From Oreohelix idahoensis (lineage: Eukaryota > Mollusca > Gastropoda > Stylommatophora > Oreohelicidae), in the NCBI GenBank assembly GCA_024509875.1, contig JAMPIV010008055.1:372001-436000 (forward strand): a stretch of DNA of 64,000 bases. The letters run 5' to 3'. Below are positions 41,893-53,072 of this stretch, piece by piece. The position numbers and the translations under genes were made by a program. Under the pieces are notes generated by a model. That model saw nothing but the letters and a program-made list of their open reading frames with translations. It had not been told where the DNA came from and did no database searches. Position 1 is the stretch's first letter, and every line of letters starts with the position of its first letter.

Positions 41893-42217
41893 ACTTCCAT
41901 GCTAACCATGCCGCCATGGTTTTTTCATCTTTTAGAATCATCTAGAAGCTTTACCAGTAGGTATTTTTTTTAGCCTACTTTTATTAAATAATGTTATATT
42001 TCTATAGCAAGGTTTAGTTTTATATTTTCATGATAGGTTTATATCTAAATTGGCAAACATTTGGATGAATAGTTATGTTTATTTCCAAATATTTATCTTC
42101 AGAAACTGGCTTATGATGCTAGAAACGTGCTAAATGTTTAGTTTAAATTTATGATTTTTGTTTTAAATCTCACAGATTAGAAAAAATGTATCAATGCTGC
42201 ATTTAGCACTGTTTTAT
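41893..42217 (+). other. collagen 3' UTR and flank
   Basis: AT-rich sequence after the stop with no element seen. The transcript probably ends within it or further on. Confidence 0.5.
41983..41988 (+). promoter_or_regulatory. candidate poly(A) signal ATTAAA
   Basis: ATTAAA lies 91 bases after the collagen stop in AT-rich sequence. It is the nearest plausible signal. Later AATAAA-type sites (for example near 44030 and 44262) cannot be excluded, so the 3' UTR end is unknown. Confidence 0.3.
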
Positions 42218-42221
42218 TTAA

Positions 42222-42688
42222 CACATTAACTACCGAATTGAAAAACACACTGGCCGAATTAAATTTTTTTCCCATTTTCATCCTGTAGGCGTTTGCACAA
42301 AGTAAGCTGTAATTTTCGTAATTGTTTACATATTTTTATGAATTACAGGTCATTTTAAAGATAAATGACTACTATTACAATAAGCACCATTTGTAACTCT
42401 AATAGAGGTTGTTGCTATTTAACGGCCCTCCAATGGCCGAGGACTTGCAATATTTTCACAATTATAACTGCTTGCGCCCCATCTATATCAAAATCACTAT
42501 TTCAATCAATGTGCACACCGTTTTCACTCTTGTCTACAACAACCATTCTTTGGGAATTTGTTTTCCAGTGGCAATTTAAAATCTCAAACCAGATCAGATT
42601 TTTATTACTAAAAATAGATCGACGCTTTGAGCGGCCCAAATAATAGGATTTCAAAAGCCGGTCCCACCGGCTTGCAGTAGTTAATGTG
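42222..42688. mobile_element. TTAA-flanked MITE (piggyBac-like)
   Basis: A perfect 12-bp inverted repeat, CACATTAACTAC at 42222-42233 and its complement at 42677-42688. TTAA duplications lie at 42218-42221 and 42689-42692. The TTAA target is the hallmark of the piggyBac superfamily. The 467-bp interior has no transposase. Confidence 0.8.
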
Positions 42689-42964
42689 TTAATTAGATTC
42701 TTTCTTACTTTGCTTTCTTCATTTACGTGCCAGATTTTGTCACTGTTGTTGTTCAAAATTCTGACACTAAAATGCATTTATTTTTGTTCAGGTGCCTTGT
42801 CACAATCCGTCCATTATTTCAGTGCTGTATTCTTCTGCAATGCCATCTTTTACAAGTTTATTATTCAACAATGTTTTTAATGCAATGTGTTTACTGAAAA
42901 TATAACACCTCCGGTCTAGAAATAGTAAAGAGGATTATTAACTTCTAAGAATTTTGTTTAATCA

Positions 42965-43100
42965 CAAAGTAGTATTAAATAACACATGGAGAAGAGAGCT
43001 GGAGAAAGGCGTGGAAGGCTTGAGCTGATGGCACAGGACAGGAAGATTAGGCATAAGTTTGGTGAAGGCCTGTCCTCCTTGGGGAGATGAAGGGTGGTGA
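42965..43100 (+). mobile_element. LINE-D 3' end fragment
   Basis: AACACATGGAGAAGAGAGCT, GATGGCACAGGACAGGAAGA and GCATAAGTTTGGTGAAGGCC match the LINE-D terminus. Confidence 0.65.
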
Positions 43101-43104
43101 AAGT

Positions 43105-43640
43105 GTTTAGGCTTCATAACTTAAGACATACCTGACATATCCAGACCAGCCAAATTTTTTCTGACACGGGTCTACTTTAGTAGTAACAAATTGAAAACAT
43201 AAGGGCCCATTTGCTCCATGGGAAGCAAATATAACACATAACCGCAATTAAATGTTAAATTAGATATTCATCATGATGAATTTACCTAAATATCAAATGT
43301 ATGTTATTTTTGTTTTGTAAGATCAGTGTGAGAATTTTTGACTGTTCAGGTGTTGAAAAGGTAATTCTTCTTAGAAAATTTTATTCATTGTCCTTTTCAC
43401 TCCATACGGAGCAGAAGCCATCACAGTCGATGGCCCCCGCCCATGAGGAAGCCAACAGAGTGGTATCAGGTTTAGTTGTGTGGGTCTTCCTTACAGAAAA
43501 GTGCTGTTACAAGGAGGCCCTTTTAAGACGAACATTCATAGCTAAGAAGAATGTTGGGGAGAAAAAAATATTGGGTGAAAGTGTTCTAAACACCAAAACT
43601 TACAAAAATTTCATGTCAGTTAGGTATTTAAAAAAACTGT
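43105..43640. other. unrecognised sequence with a 113-codon open frame
   Basis: A plus frame at 43301-43642 shows no domain I recognise. Part of it (TTTTCACTCCATACGGAGCA, GCCATCACAGTCGATGG) may be a diverged DR250. I do not call it a gene. Confidence 0.35.
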
Positions 43641-43985
43641 AATAAATTTACTAAAAACAAAACAAATAAAAAGTGGAATTTGGCACATGTCATGTAAAGA
43701 GAAGAAAACAAATATAGAGGTCCTAGAAGATCTAGGAATAAAAAGAGAATTAGTGAAGGAGATCAAAATTAAACAGCTAAAATATTTTGGCCATATAAAA
43801 AGACAGCACCTTATTGATGACCATAAGGGAAGGAAGAGTTTAAAGTAAACATGCAAGCTGAGACAGCGCTATGGGTGAGAAGATAACCTCAAGAAATAAT
43901 CTATCAGAGTGTACCATCAAGACAAGAGACAGAAAATGTTGGCGATCCATTACAGCCAACCTTGTTGGGGAGATGGCAACATATG
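43640..43985 (+). mobile_element. LINE-E 3' fragment
   Basis: It reads DLGIKRELVKEIKIKQLKYF and GHIKRQHLIDDHKGRK, followed by TATCAGAGTGTACCATCAAG, the single-copy form of the 36-bp unit amplified at 18310. Confidence 0.72.
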
Positions 43986-44594
43986 GTGATGATAAATAAA
44001 TTTGTATTTTCAGTAAACTTCTTATTTTCAAATAAAATAATTTCATATATATTATATACCTTAAACATCTTTGCAGCACATATTTGAATGATTATGTGAA
44101 TGATGTATGAATGTATTCATTGTCTGCCTGTTACTGTTAATAGATTCTGTTTTCACTGAGCAAGGATTTGAATTAGTACCATAAGATCTTGATTTATAAG
44201 GCATATATGCTTTAATAACAGGTTTTTCAAATTCATTTTTGTTATGAATGTGTTTGCCACCAATAAATAAAATCAGAGCTATTTACTGCTGAATACTGTC
44301 TGTCTCATTCCAACCAGTAGCTGCATCATGCATTATTTGATGCGGGCTGTAATTAATTTACATACCTAGCCATTACACCATCCTTTGGCATTATCCTGCC
44401 ACTAACAAGAATAACAACTTTATTAAATATACTTGAAACCACACTGAGGAGAAGAAAAGTAATAACAGAAAGGAATTTGAAAGTCCATGTTTGTACGGCG
44501 AAATGCTTTTTTGGGGTGTTTTTTTTCAGTCCTTTCTGGTCTTAGTTTCCAGCCTGATATTAAAATAAGATGCTAATGGTGTCATCACCATTTT

Positions 44595-45250
44595 CCTTGT
44601 CTCGTTTTATAGATCAGTGATCCTCCACTCTAGCTGGTTCCCTCTTGCAGTAAGCCTGCACCATGCATTCACATACACTAGCAGTGGTGGTTTCTGTAGT
44701 AATCTTTTTACATGATGAGGTTGCCAGTGCCTATACCCAGCCTCATTAAATGATATTCCTGCAGCAGTAGTAGTCCTATTCTTTTGTTTTCTCATCAGGA
44801 CTACATGCCTGAGGGAGTCCTCATCTTTCATTGTCTCATCAGGACTATATGCCTGAGGGAGTCCTCTTCTTCCATTGTCTCATCAGGACTATATGCCTGA
44901 GGGAGTCCTCTTCTTCCATTGTCTCATCAGGACTACATGCCTGAGGGAGTCCTCTTCTTCCATTGTCTCATCAGGACTATATGCCTGAGGGAGTCCTCTT
45001 CTTCCATTGTCTCATCAGGACTACATGCCTGAGGGAGTCCTCTTCTTCCATTGTCTCATCAGGACTACATGCCTGAGGGAGTCCTCTTCTTCCATTGTCT
45101 CATCAGGACTACATGCCTGAGGGAGTCCTCTTCTTTCATTGTCTCATCAGGACTACATGCCTGAGGGAGTCCTCTTCTTTCATTGTCTCATCAGGACTAC
45201 ATGCCTGAGGGAGTCCTCTTCTTTCATTGTCTCATCAGAGGCCGCAAGCA
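44595..45250 (+). mobile_element. DR250 copy 10, expanded internally
   Basis: TCCACTCTAGCTGGTTCCCT, ACATGATGAGGTTGCCAGTG, then the 44-bp array grown from the ACATGCCTGAGGGAGTAGTC ... CTCATCAGGAC segment. Confidence 0.82.
44795..45237. repeat. 44-bp minisatellite grown inside DR250
   Basis: About ten near-identical units of ATGCCTGAGGGAGTCCTCTT CTTCCATTGTCTCATCAGGA CTAC. The segment is the 3' third of DR250. Confidence 0.93.
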
Positions 45251-45574
45251 GTTCTGTTGGTGTAACAGTCTGTATTTGGTCTCAGTAAACCTGCTGACTT
45301 GCTAGGGTAATAACTCTATACTTGCTGGTCACAGAGACAAACTTAATCACTGATTTTATAACATTTGAGATACACCCTGCATTACATCACCTGTCACCAT
45401 TGTTACATTAGACATCTTTGAAAAATTAAACTTAAAAAAAAAATTGTGGCTGAAATAAAAAAAATTCTGGTTTCTTTTTTTTTCTCTGTTTTATCTAATT
45501 TTACTATCCTGCTTCTAAACTTTAGATAATGACAAAAACAGTAAAGAAATAATAAACTAGAATCTTCTTCCTCG

Positions 45575-45870
45575 TTCGCCCTCAGACTTCCACATTAATG
45601 ACTGCAATAAAGGCAGTAGCCAGCTCAGGGTTCCCACCGACATCTCCAAATAGTTTTTCGTGGAGAGAAGTGGGTTGTTGCCATCTGCTACTCCATTCAC
45701 TGCTACATTTTAGGCAGGACTGCAGAAGATGTTCGGCTGTCACGGGGCTGGTGCCACAAGTGCAGAGATCTGTTGTACCAACCCTGTACTTCTGGTATAG
45801 ATGGTACCTCAACCTGTTGTGTCCAGTGCGTAAGCAGAAAATGACAACCTGCTCTCGCCTAGATAGCTGA
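45575..45870 (-). mobile_element. LINE-C 3' fragment
   Basis: The minus strand reads RYHLYQKYRVGTTDLCTCG, TSPVTAEHLLQSCLKC and LHEKLFGDVGGNPELATAFI. This is the best-preserved LINE-C tail in the window. Upstream bases extend into [12 protein letters not shown] sequence with breaks. Confidence 0.75.
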
Positions 45871-46111
45871 TGATAGGCATCATTTTAGAAAAAAGAGCAT
45901 CCAGGCCATATAAATAAACTAGAATCATCATTTTCCTTAGGGTTGCTTATGGAGCATGGATCCACTATTGTAGCTGGGTTCCCCTTGCAAGAAGCCTTCA
46001 CCAAACATTCACATGTTCTTGCAGTGGTGATTTCTGTGGCCGTGTGTTTTACATGATGAGGTTGCCAGCCTCAAGCACAACCTCATATTAGTTGCCTTGC
46101 ACTACATGCCT

Positions 46112-47358
46112 TTTCATTTTCTTTTCTTTTTATCTTGCATCTGATTATGGTTATGGGACAGAAGAGCCAAGTCATCTGCACAATCCAGATCATCAGCTTG
46201 TTTAGTCAGAGTCCAGTGGATTCCATTTCTGTTGTGTGATGTCGATGTTTTCATAACCCAATCTATTGCTAGTAAGAAAAGAAATGGAGACAAGAGGCAT
46301 CCCTGTCCCACTCCCGTTCTAATCCTAAACAGTTCTGTAAGTTGTCCTTCATGAAGAACTCTGCATGTCATGTCTTCATAGGTCTTCTTTATTAAGTTAA
46401 TGATCTTCATGGGAACTCCATAATGCCTCATCAATTTCCAAAGCGATTCTCTGTCTACACTGTCAAATGCCTTTTCATAGTCCACGAATCCGATGTATAG
46501 CGGTGAATTCCATTCCAGACTTTGTTCAACTATTATTCTCAGTGTGGCTATCTGGTCTGTACAGGATTTGTTTTGTCGAAAACCTGCTTGTTCATCTCTC
46601 AGTTGCTTGTCTACGGACTCAAGAGAAAATTAAATTCTTGATGAGAGGTCACAACAAGTGGGCCTGAAAATACTCAGGGAAAAGACAAAGATTATGAGAA
46701 TAAATGCAAGAAATGATAACAAGGTTGAAGAAACACCACTGAAGGATGTAAAAGCGTACACATATCTTGGCAGTAATATAGACAAAGTTGTAGGGACAGG
46801 TAGTGATATCTAAATAAGAATACAAAAAGCAAGAGGAGCTTTCATTGCATTGGGAAACATATGGAGAACAAGAGAAATCAATTCCAACACGAAAATAAGA
46901 ATCTTCAACTCAAATGTCAATTCAGTCCTATTGTATAGCTCTGAGACATGGAGAACAACAAAAACAACAACCAAAAAGCTATATACTTTTATAAACGGGT
47001 ACTTGCATAGAATAGAAGGACTGAAATGGTACGACAAAGTTTCAAATGTGGAATTGATGAAAAGAACCAGACAAGTGCCAATGGAACAAGAGTTGAGAAG
47101 ATGACGCTGGCGATGGATAGGGCACACATTGAGGAAACCTGTTGATAGCATTACTAGGCAATCCTTGTTCTGGAATCCCCAGGGAAAGAGAGGCAGAGGT
47201 AGACCAAGCAACACATGGAGAGGAGAACTGGATACAGAGGTGAAAATGATGAGGAAAACAGAAAGAACTTGAGCAGATGGCACAGGACAGGAGGACTTGG
47301 CATGTGTTTGTTGAAGGCCTATGCTCCTCAGGGAACTAAAGGGTATTGATTGATTGAT
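46112..47358 (+). mobile_element. LINE-D copy with 5' inversion (twin priming)
   Basis: TACATGCCT is duplicated at 46103-46111 and 47359-47367. The left segment (46112 to ~46620) is inverted and encodes RT on the minus strand; the right segment (~46620-47358) is in plus orientation and continues from just after the point where the inverted piece ends in the element. The 3' tail is (TTGA)n. The plus part reads [34 protein letters not shown] and [11 protein letters not shown]. Confidence 0.88.
46114..46485 (-). pseudogene. LINE-D reverse transcriptase core (inverted segment)
   Basis: An open minus frame with VDYEKAFDSVDRESLWKLM (first catalytic Asp region; the Val is in the adjoining bases), RIRTGVGQGCLLSPFLFLLA, and CADDLALLSHNHNQMQDK, the catalytic A-D-D motif. 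It is a fragment of RT with no endonuclease, inverted relative to its own 3' part. Confidence 0.85.
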
Positions 47359-47424
47359 TACATGCCTGAAGGTGCTGTAGTCCTTTTCTTTCTTTGTGTC
47401 TTCAGTGACCCCCCTCCCCCCCGG

Positions 47425-47560
47425 GAACATATGAGGTGGGATGGCCAGTTTCCATCCTTGCTGCCTTTGCCTCTTCTGAACTTAAAAGAGTCGAGTCAGG
47501 TACCCATTTATAGCTAGGTGGACTGAAGCATGTGACACTACCAGGTTTCAAACCATGTAA
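47425..47560 (-). mobile_element. SINE-G fragment
   Basis: AAGAGTCGAGTCAGGTACCC, TAGCTAGGTGGACTGAAGCA and CCAGGTTTCAAACC match the SINE-G middle and B-box region. Confidence 0.55.
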
Positions 47561-47809
47561 TGTTGCCTCAAGAAAATCTATACAAATAAATAATTAATTT
47601 CTCTAGCGACATCAGCTGATGTGTATGAAAGAGAAATACTTTTATTTTAACAAAATGGCTACAGCCAAAATCCCATTCACAAAATCAGCTGAAATATTAA
47701 ACTTAAAAAAAGAAAACAAAAGCAACTCCAAAAAAGTTTATATTTAACATTATTTTTAGTGTTCAGTGCGAAATAGTTTAACACTTTCCCTCATTCATTA
47801 ATTTCCCAG

Positions 47810-48445
47810 TTTTTGCACCTAGATAAACAATTTCCATCATTCATCAATTTCACAGTTTTGCATCTAGATAAACAATTTCCCTCGTTCATCAGTTTCCCAG
47901 TTTTTCACGTGGATAAACAATTTTCGTCATTCATTAATTTCCCAGTTTTTGCCCCTATATAAACAATTTCCCTCATTCATTAATTTCCCAGTTTTTGCCC
48001 CATATAAACAATGTCCCTCTTTCATTAATTTCCCAGTTTTTGCACCTAGATAAAAAATTTCCCTCATTAATTTCCCTGTTTTTGCAACTATATAAACAAT
48101 GTCCCTCAATCATTAATTTCCCTGTTTTTGTACCTAGATAAACAATTTCCCTCATTCATTAATTTCTTGGTTTTTGTACCTAGATAAAAAATTTCCCTCA
48201 TTAATTTCCCTGTTTTTGTAACTATATAAACAATTTCCCTCATCCATTAATTTCCCTGTTTTTGCACCTATATAAACATTTTCCCTCATTCATTAATTTC
48301 CCTGTTTTTGCAATTATATAAACAATTTCCCTCATTCAATAATGTCCCTGTTTTTGCAACTATACAAACAATTTCCCTCATTCATTAATTTCCCTGTTTT
48401 TGCAACTATATATACAATTTCCCTCATTCATTAATTTCCCTGTTT
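47810..48445. repeat. ~47-bp minisatellite (~13 units)
   Basis: Units of AAACAATTTCCCTCATTCAT TAATTTCCCTGTTTTTGCAA CTATATA, with indel variants. The open frames on the minus strand (INEG.. repeats) follow from the period. Confidence 0.9.
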
Positions 48446-48457
48446 TTTGCACCCTGT

Positions 48458-48845
48458 GGAAGCACTGTGGCTGGCCCTCTAGCAGGAAGCCTTCACTAAA
48501 GAATTTAAGTGCTCTTGCAAACATTTGTTTATACTTGATGAGATTGCCAGCCACCATCTTCTTCTTCTTCTTTGATCCATAACCGCCAAAGCAGTCAGTG
48601 GTCATCACGCCTGGTGGCGTCTTGTAGGGCAGCAACAAATTGATTCCACTTTGCTCGGTCGGCGGCCATGCTTCATACAGTGCCCCAACTCTGGTTCATT
48701 CTTTGCATCTCGGCTTCCACAGTTTTCCGCCAAGTTGTTTTAAGCCACCATGTACAACCTCAAAATAATCGCCTCTTACATCATGACTGAGGGAATGGTA
48801 GTCCCATTCTTTCTACGTCTCCTCTGAGAACTACATGAGAGGAAA
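48458..48845 (+). mobile_element. DR250 copy 12, split by LINE-B
   Basis: 48458-48556 (GGAAGCACTGTGGCTGGCCC, TGATGAGATTGCCAGCCACC) continues at 48742 (AGCCACCATGTACAACCTCA). Confidence 0.7.
48557..48741 (-). mobile_element. LINE-B 3' fragment, 9-bp target duplication
   Basis: AGCCACCAT occurs at 48548-48556 and 48742-48750. The insert starts with CTTCTTCTTCTTC, the (GAA)n tail on the minus strand, and reads back into GGCGTCTTGTAGGGCAGCAA and GCATCTCGGCTTCCACAGTT of LINE-B. Confidence 0.82.
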
Positions 48846-48867
48846 TAGATCACAGTGAGCTTCATCA

Positions 48868-49100
48868 TCACCATCATCTGTTTTCACTCCTTATGTGACC
48901 CAATGAAGATGGCTCCCTTGAGGAAGCCTACACTAAAAAAGCACACTCTTGCAAAGGTGGTTTCCATAACAATTTGTTTGACATTGTGATGTTGCTAGCC
49001 CAATATGCACAACCTTATATTAGTCACTTCTTACAACATGCCTGAGGACCAATAGGCCTATTCTTTCTTGTCTCTTCAGAGACACCCAGGAACTACACAC
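48868..49100 (+). mobile_element. DR250 copy 13
   Basis: CTTGAGGAAGCCTACACTAA, TTGCAAAGGTGGTTTCCATA, CTTACAACATGCCTGAGGAC and CAGAGACACCCAGGAACTAC. Confidence 0.7.
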
Positions 49101-50145
49101 AGTGAAACTATTTTTACAGAAATATTAAGGACATCCAGTGAAAATATACAGAGACGAGCAAGTAATCTGTGTAAAAAAAAATGATGGGAAAAAACTATGG
49201 TGTGCACTTCCTGCCTTACGTCCTCAGGATGGCACTGTTGTGTAAACTTGACAAAGTATATTGTATGATTCTCTCAATATGGGCCCAACATCTATGCTCA
49301 CAGGTAATGATGATGATTATTATGTGTAAAGGCTGTAAAAGGGTTCATGATTTTTTTTATAATTCACAATTGGAAGTTAAACACAGACATCATCTCTTAC
49401 GCCAGCAGGACGTGGTCTTGGTGAAGAAGAAGAAATCAGAATGGGCTGTCTCAGTTTTATTTATGCTTTGTCAGAATTAGTTGCTTTTATAAATACTGAA
49501 AAAGTAATCAAAATAATAAATGGGTAAACACATTTATGTTCAGTTCCCCCTCAGCAACTGTCTAAGGATACTTCTTCTGCGTTCGTCCTGAAAAGGATGT
49601 TGGTTGCGTTGTGTTGCCATTTACAGCAAAGCTGCAATATCTGCGCCTTTTGGCCCAACACATCCGACTTCGGCACGGCAATTTTTAGGACTGGGTTTGC
49701 CTTCCCACTTTGATCCCTACTCTCTCAGCCAGACTGCAGTGATGCAGTCTGTTTCCAGGACCACCACTTGGAGGTGGAGTAGGGTCTTGGTCAGCTCTGG
49801 TTTGCTGACCCTGACGCAAGCAGTCAGCTATGGGTTGCTGACTGCATTCCACTTTTGACGCGTCTTAGGATATGATTGCCGATTATCCCTGTTGCACAAT
49901 GGTTGTATACCACGCTTGACTCATCCTCTCATACGTTCATCTCTGCTAAATTTATGCTTGATGTCGAATTCTAGCAGTCTGAATTGTTGTCTGTCTTTAA
50001 CAGGCGATCATTATTCTTATTGTCTGTCCCTTATCCAAATCCAGTGTCCCCACTATGGATGCTATCGAAGCTGGTCTGTTAGCTACCTTGCCACCTACTT
50101 CTGCATAACTAGGACAGTAGATCTACACCAGTTCTTGAATGGTTG
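49101..50145. other. unrecognised flank, possible transposon UTR at 49540-50145
   Basis: 49540-50145 is less AT-rich than its surroundings (TTTGGCCCAACACATCCGAC, GGTCAGCTCTGGTTTGCTGA) and abuts the satellite exactly at CATCAATGCTAGTCACAGAC. It may be a LINE 5' region; no domain is seen. Confidence 0.35.
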
Positions 50146-50149
50146 AGGC

Positions 50150-50995
50150 ATCAATGCTAGTCACAGACATCAAAGGTAGTCACAAACATCAAACCTAGTC
50201 ATAGACATCAAAGCTAGTAGCAGACACACATCAAATATAGTAAGACATCAAAGCTAGTCACAAACATCAAAGCTAGTAGCAGACACACATCAAATATAGT
50301 CACAAACATCAAAGCTAGTCACAAACATCAATGTTAGTCACAGACATAAAAGCTAGGCACATACATCAAAGCTAGTCACCAGCACAACAGCTAGTCAAAG
50401 GCATATAAAAGTTAGTAACACACATCAAAGCTAGTCACAGACATTGTGGCTAGTCACAGATACACATCAAAGCTTATCACAGACATCAAAGTTAGTCACA
50501 ACCATCATAGCTGGTCACAAGCACAAAAGCCTGTCACAAGCAGAAAAGCTTGTCACAAACACCAAAGTTGGTCATAGAAATCAAAGCTAGTCACAGACAA
50601 CAAAGTTAGCCCCAAACATCAAATCTAGTCACAGACATGAATGCTAGTCAGAGACACAAAAGCTAGTCACAAACATCAACACTGGTTACAAACAATCAAA
50701 GATAGTCACAAATGTCAAAGGTAGTCACAGACACCAAAGGTAGCCACACACATTAAAGCTAGTTACAGACACCAAAGCTAGTCACAATTGAAACATCAAA
50801 GCCAGCCAGACACCAAAGCTAGTCACAGTCACAAAAGCTAGCCACAAACATTAAAGCTAGTCACAGACACCAAAACTAGTAACTGACACCAAAGCTAGTC
50901 ACAAACATCAAAGCTAGTCACAAACATTAATGCTAATCACAGACACCAAAGCTAACCACAAACATTAATGCTAGTCACAGACACCAACTCCTTAC
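50150..50995. repeat. ~19-bp satellite array, left part
   Basis: About 40 degenerate units of AAAGCTAGTCACAGACATC / AAAGCTAGTCACAAACATT. The same array resumes at 53110 and at 63770 to the window end, so it was once continuous. Confidence 0.93.
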
Positions 50996-51059
50996 CAGAA
51001 AAGCTTTTGCGGCTGACATAAAGAAACGATATCAATTTGCCAAAAGTCAGGAAAAGACA

Positions 51060-52756
51060 TTGACTGGTTATATAGACCAGAAATTCAACACCATTTCAAC
51101 AATATATAAGGAAAGCAGCAAATCATGCTTGGGATTCCCGGAAAGGAAGAAGCAAGACTGGATTACACCAGAAACATTAAACACCATAACACTGAGAAAA
51201 GAAATGAAAATAAAGAAAACAGAAGCGAAGTCCCCCAGGTTAAAGCAACTATGTAGCGAACAGTACAGTCAGCTGGACAAGGAAGTTAAACGCCAAACCC
51301 GAGCCAACAAAAGGAATTTCCTAGACGATCTTGCAAGACAGGCAGAAGAGGCAGCACTGAGAAATGAACAAAGCACAGTATACAAAATAACTAAATTCAT
51401 CAGAGGAAAACGAGGTGCAAACAATATTACATTAGTAAGAGATAAGCAAGGAAATCTCATCACGACAGCAGAGGGACAGGAAACAAGATGGGCAGAGCAC
51501 TTCAGAGAAACTGAACAAAGAACCACCAGAGACACAATTGAATGTTCCTGAGGCTGAAAACGATCTAGATGTAAATACAGACATTCCACGAAAAGAAGAA
51601 ATCATCACAGCAATCAAAGGGTTAAAGAACGGAAAAGCTCCTGGCCATGATAACTTAAATGCAGAGCTATTTAAGACAGACCCTGAGCTAGCAGCAGAAC
51701 TATTAGAACCACTATTTGCACAAGTCTGGAAAACGGGGACAACACCATCAGGGTGGAACAAAGGAATAATTGTCAAATTGCCCAAGAAGGGAGATCTTTC
51801 AGACTGCAATAATTGGAGAGGAATCACTCTTCTCTCAGTTCCCAGCAAAATACTAGGCAGGATAATTATACAGAGAATTTCAAAAGCAGTAGACCACAAA
51901 CTGAGGAAAGAACAAGCAGGATTTAGAAAGAACAGAAGATGTGTAGATCATATATTCACTCTCAGGAACATTATAGAGCAGTGCTCAGAATGGCAAAGAC
52001 AGCTGTACATTAATTTAGTTGATTTTGAAAAGGCTTTTGACAGCATACATAGGGACAGTTTATGGAAAATACTGAGGGCTTATGGATTTCCAAGATGCAA
52101 AGTGTCATTCATAAAAAGCCTAATTGCCAGCTTTACGTGTAGTGTTGGGCAGAGCAACCTAACCTTTGAGGTGAAGACAGGAGTATGACAGGGATGCCCC
52201 TTATCAACCACTCTATTTTTAACAGTTGAGTCATAGAATGGGTGATGCGCCAGGAATAAGAGGAATAAGATGGACTACATTTTCTACATTGGAAGATCTG
52301 GAATATGCAGATGGCATTGCACTACTAGCACATTCACATCAACACATCCAGGAAAAAACGGACAGACTTAATAAGTATAGCCAGCAGGTGGGCTTGAACA
52401 TCAATCTAAAGAAGACAGAGGTCATGACGCTCAATGTGAGCAACCCTGAGCCCATATCAGTAAGGAATCAGCAACTGGAACAGACAGACACCTTCACATA
52501 CCTAGGATGCATAGTAACACCTGACGGTGGAGCAAGCAAAGACATCAACAACAGAATGAACAAAGAAAGAACAGCCTTTTTTAGTCTAAACAACACTTGG
52601 AAGTCCTCTCAGTACAGCACACGCACACAATTAAGATTATATCAGAGCTGTGTGCTTTCTGTGCTTCTCTATGGTGCGGAATGCTGGAGAGTTACAGAGA
52701 AGGAAATGTCGAAATTATCCTCTTTTCACACAACATGCATAAGAAAAATTATCTGA
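51060..52756 (+). pseudogene. LINE-B reverse transcriptase, broken
   Basis: 51060-51551 encodes the linker before RT (RANKRNFLDDLARQAEEA, RDKQGNLITTAEGQ). After a frame change near 51540 the RT begins: LKNGKAPGHDNLNAELFK, LPKKGDLSDCNNWRGITLLS, EQAGFRKNRRCVDHIFTLRN, LVDFEKAFDSIHRDSLWK, then TGV-stop-QGCPLS (TGA at 52186-52188). After another frame change, LEYADGIALLAHSHQH carries Gly in place of the second catalytic Asp of the YADD motif, so catalysis would fail even without the stops. The C-terminal YGAECWRV block follows. Confidence 0.9.
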
Positions 52757-52799
52757 ATCTTTTGGCCGAGATCTGCTTACTCAGAGCAAGCAAGAGGAC

Positions 52800-53072
52800 A
52801 TGCACACCATCATAGCTGGCAGACGTTGGAGCTGGGTTGGCTATGTCCTTAGAAGAGACCCTGATGCCATCACAAGAACAGCTATGCTATGGACCCGTGA
52901 AGGAAAACGAAAGAGAGGCCTACCAAAAACAACCTGGTGGAGGACTGTGGAGGCTGAGATGCAAAGAATGAACCAGAGTTGGGACACTGTACGAAGGATG
53001 GCCACCGACCGAGCAAAGTGGAATCAATTTGTTGTTGCCCTACAAGACGCCACCAGACGTGATGGCCACTGA
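52800..53072 (+). pseudogene. LINE-B C-terminal region
   Basis: A 90-codon frame: [54 protein letters not shown], ending DATRRDGH and a stop. It belongs to the LINE-B RT polypeptide but is out of frame with the upstream part. It matches the fragments at 30595 and 48557. Confidence 0.88.

Larger units (their letters stand above)
45935..47425 (+). mobile_element. DR250 copy 11, split by LINE-D
   Basis: 45935-46111 (GGAGCATGGATCCACTATTG, ATGATGAGGTTGCCAGCCTC) continues at 47359 (TACATGCCTGAAGGTGCTGT). The LINE inserted at TACATGCCT. Confidence 0.78.

Noticed and set aside
40305..40721. Three parallel frames of 97-138 codons
   Set aside because: The 23-bp array is not a multiple of three, so each frame reads the same three peptides in rotation. 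This is not a gene.
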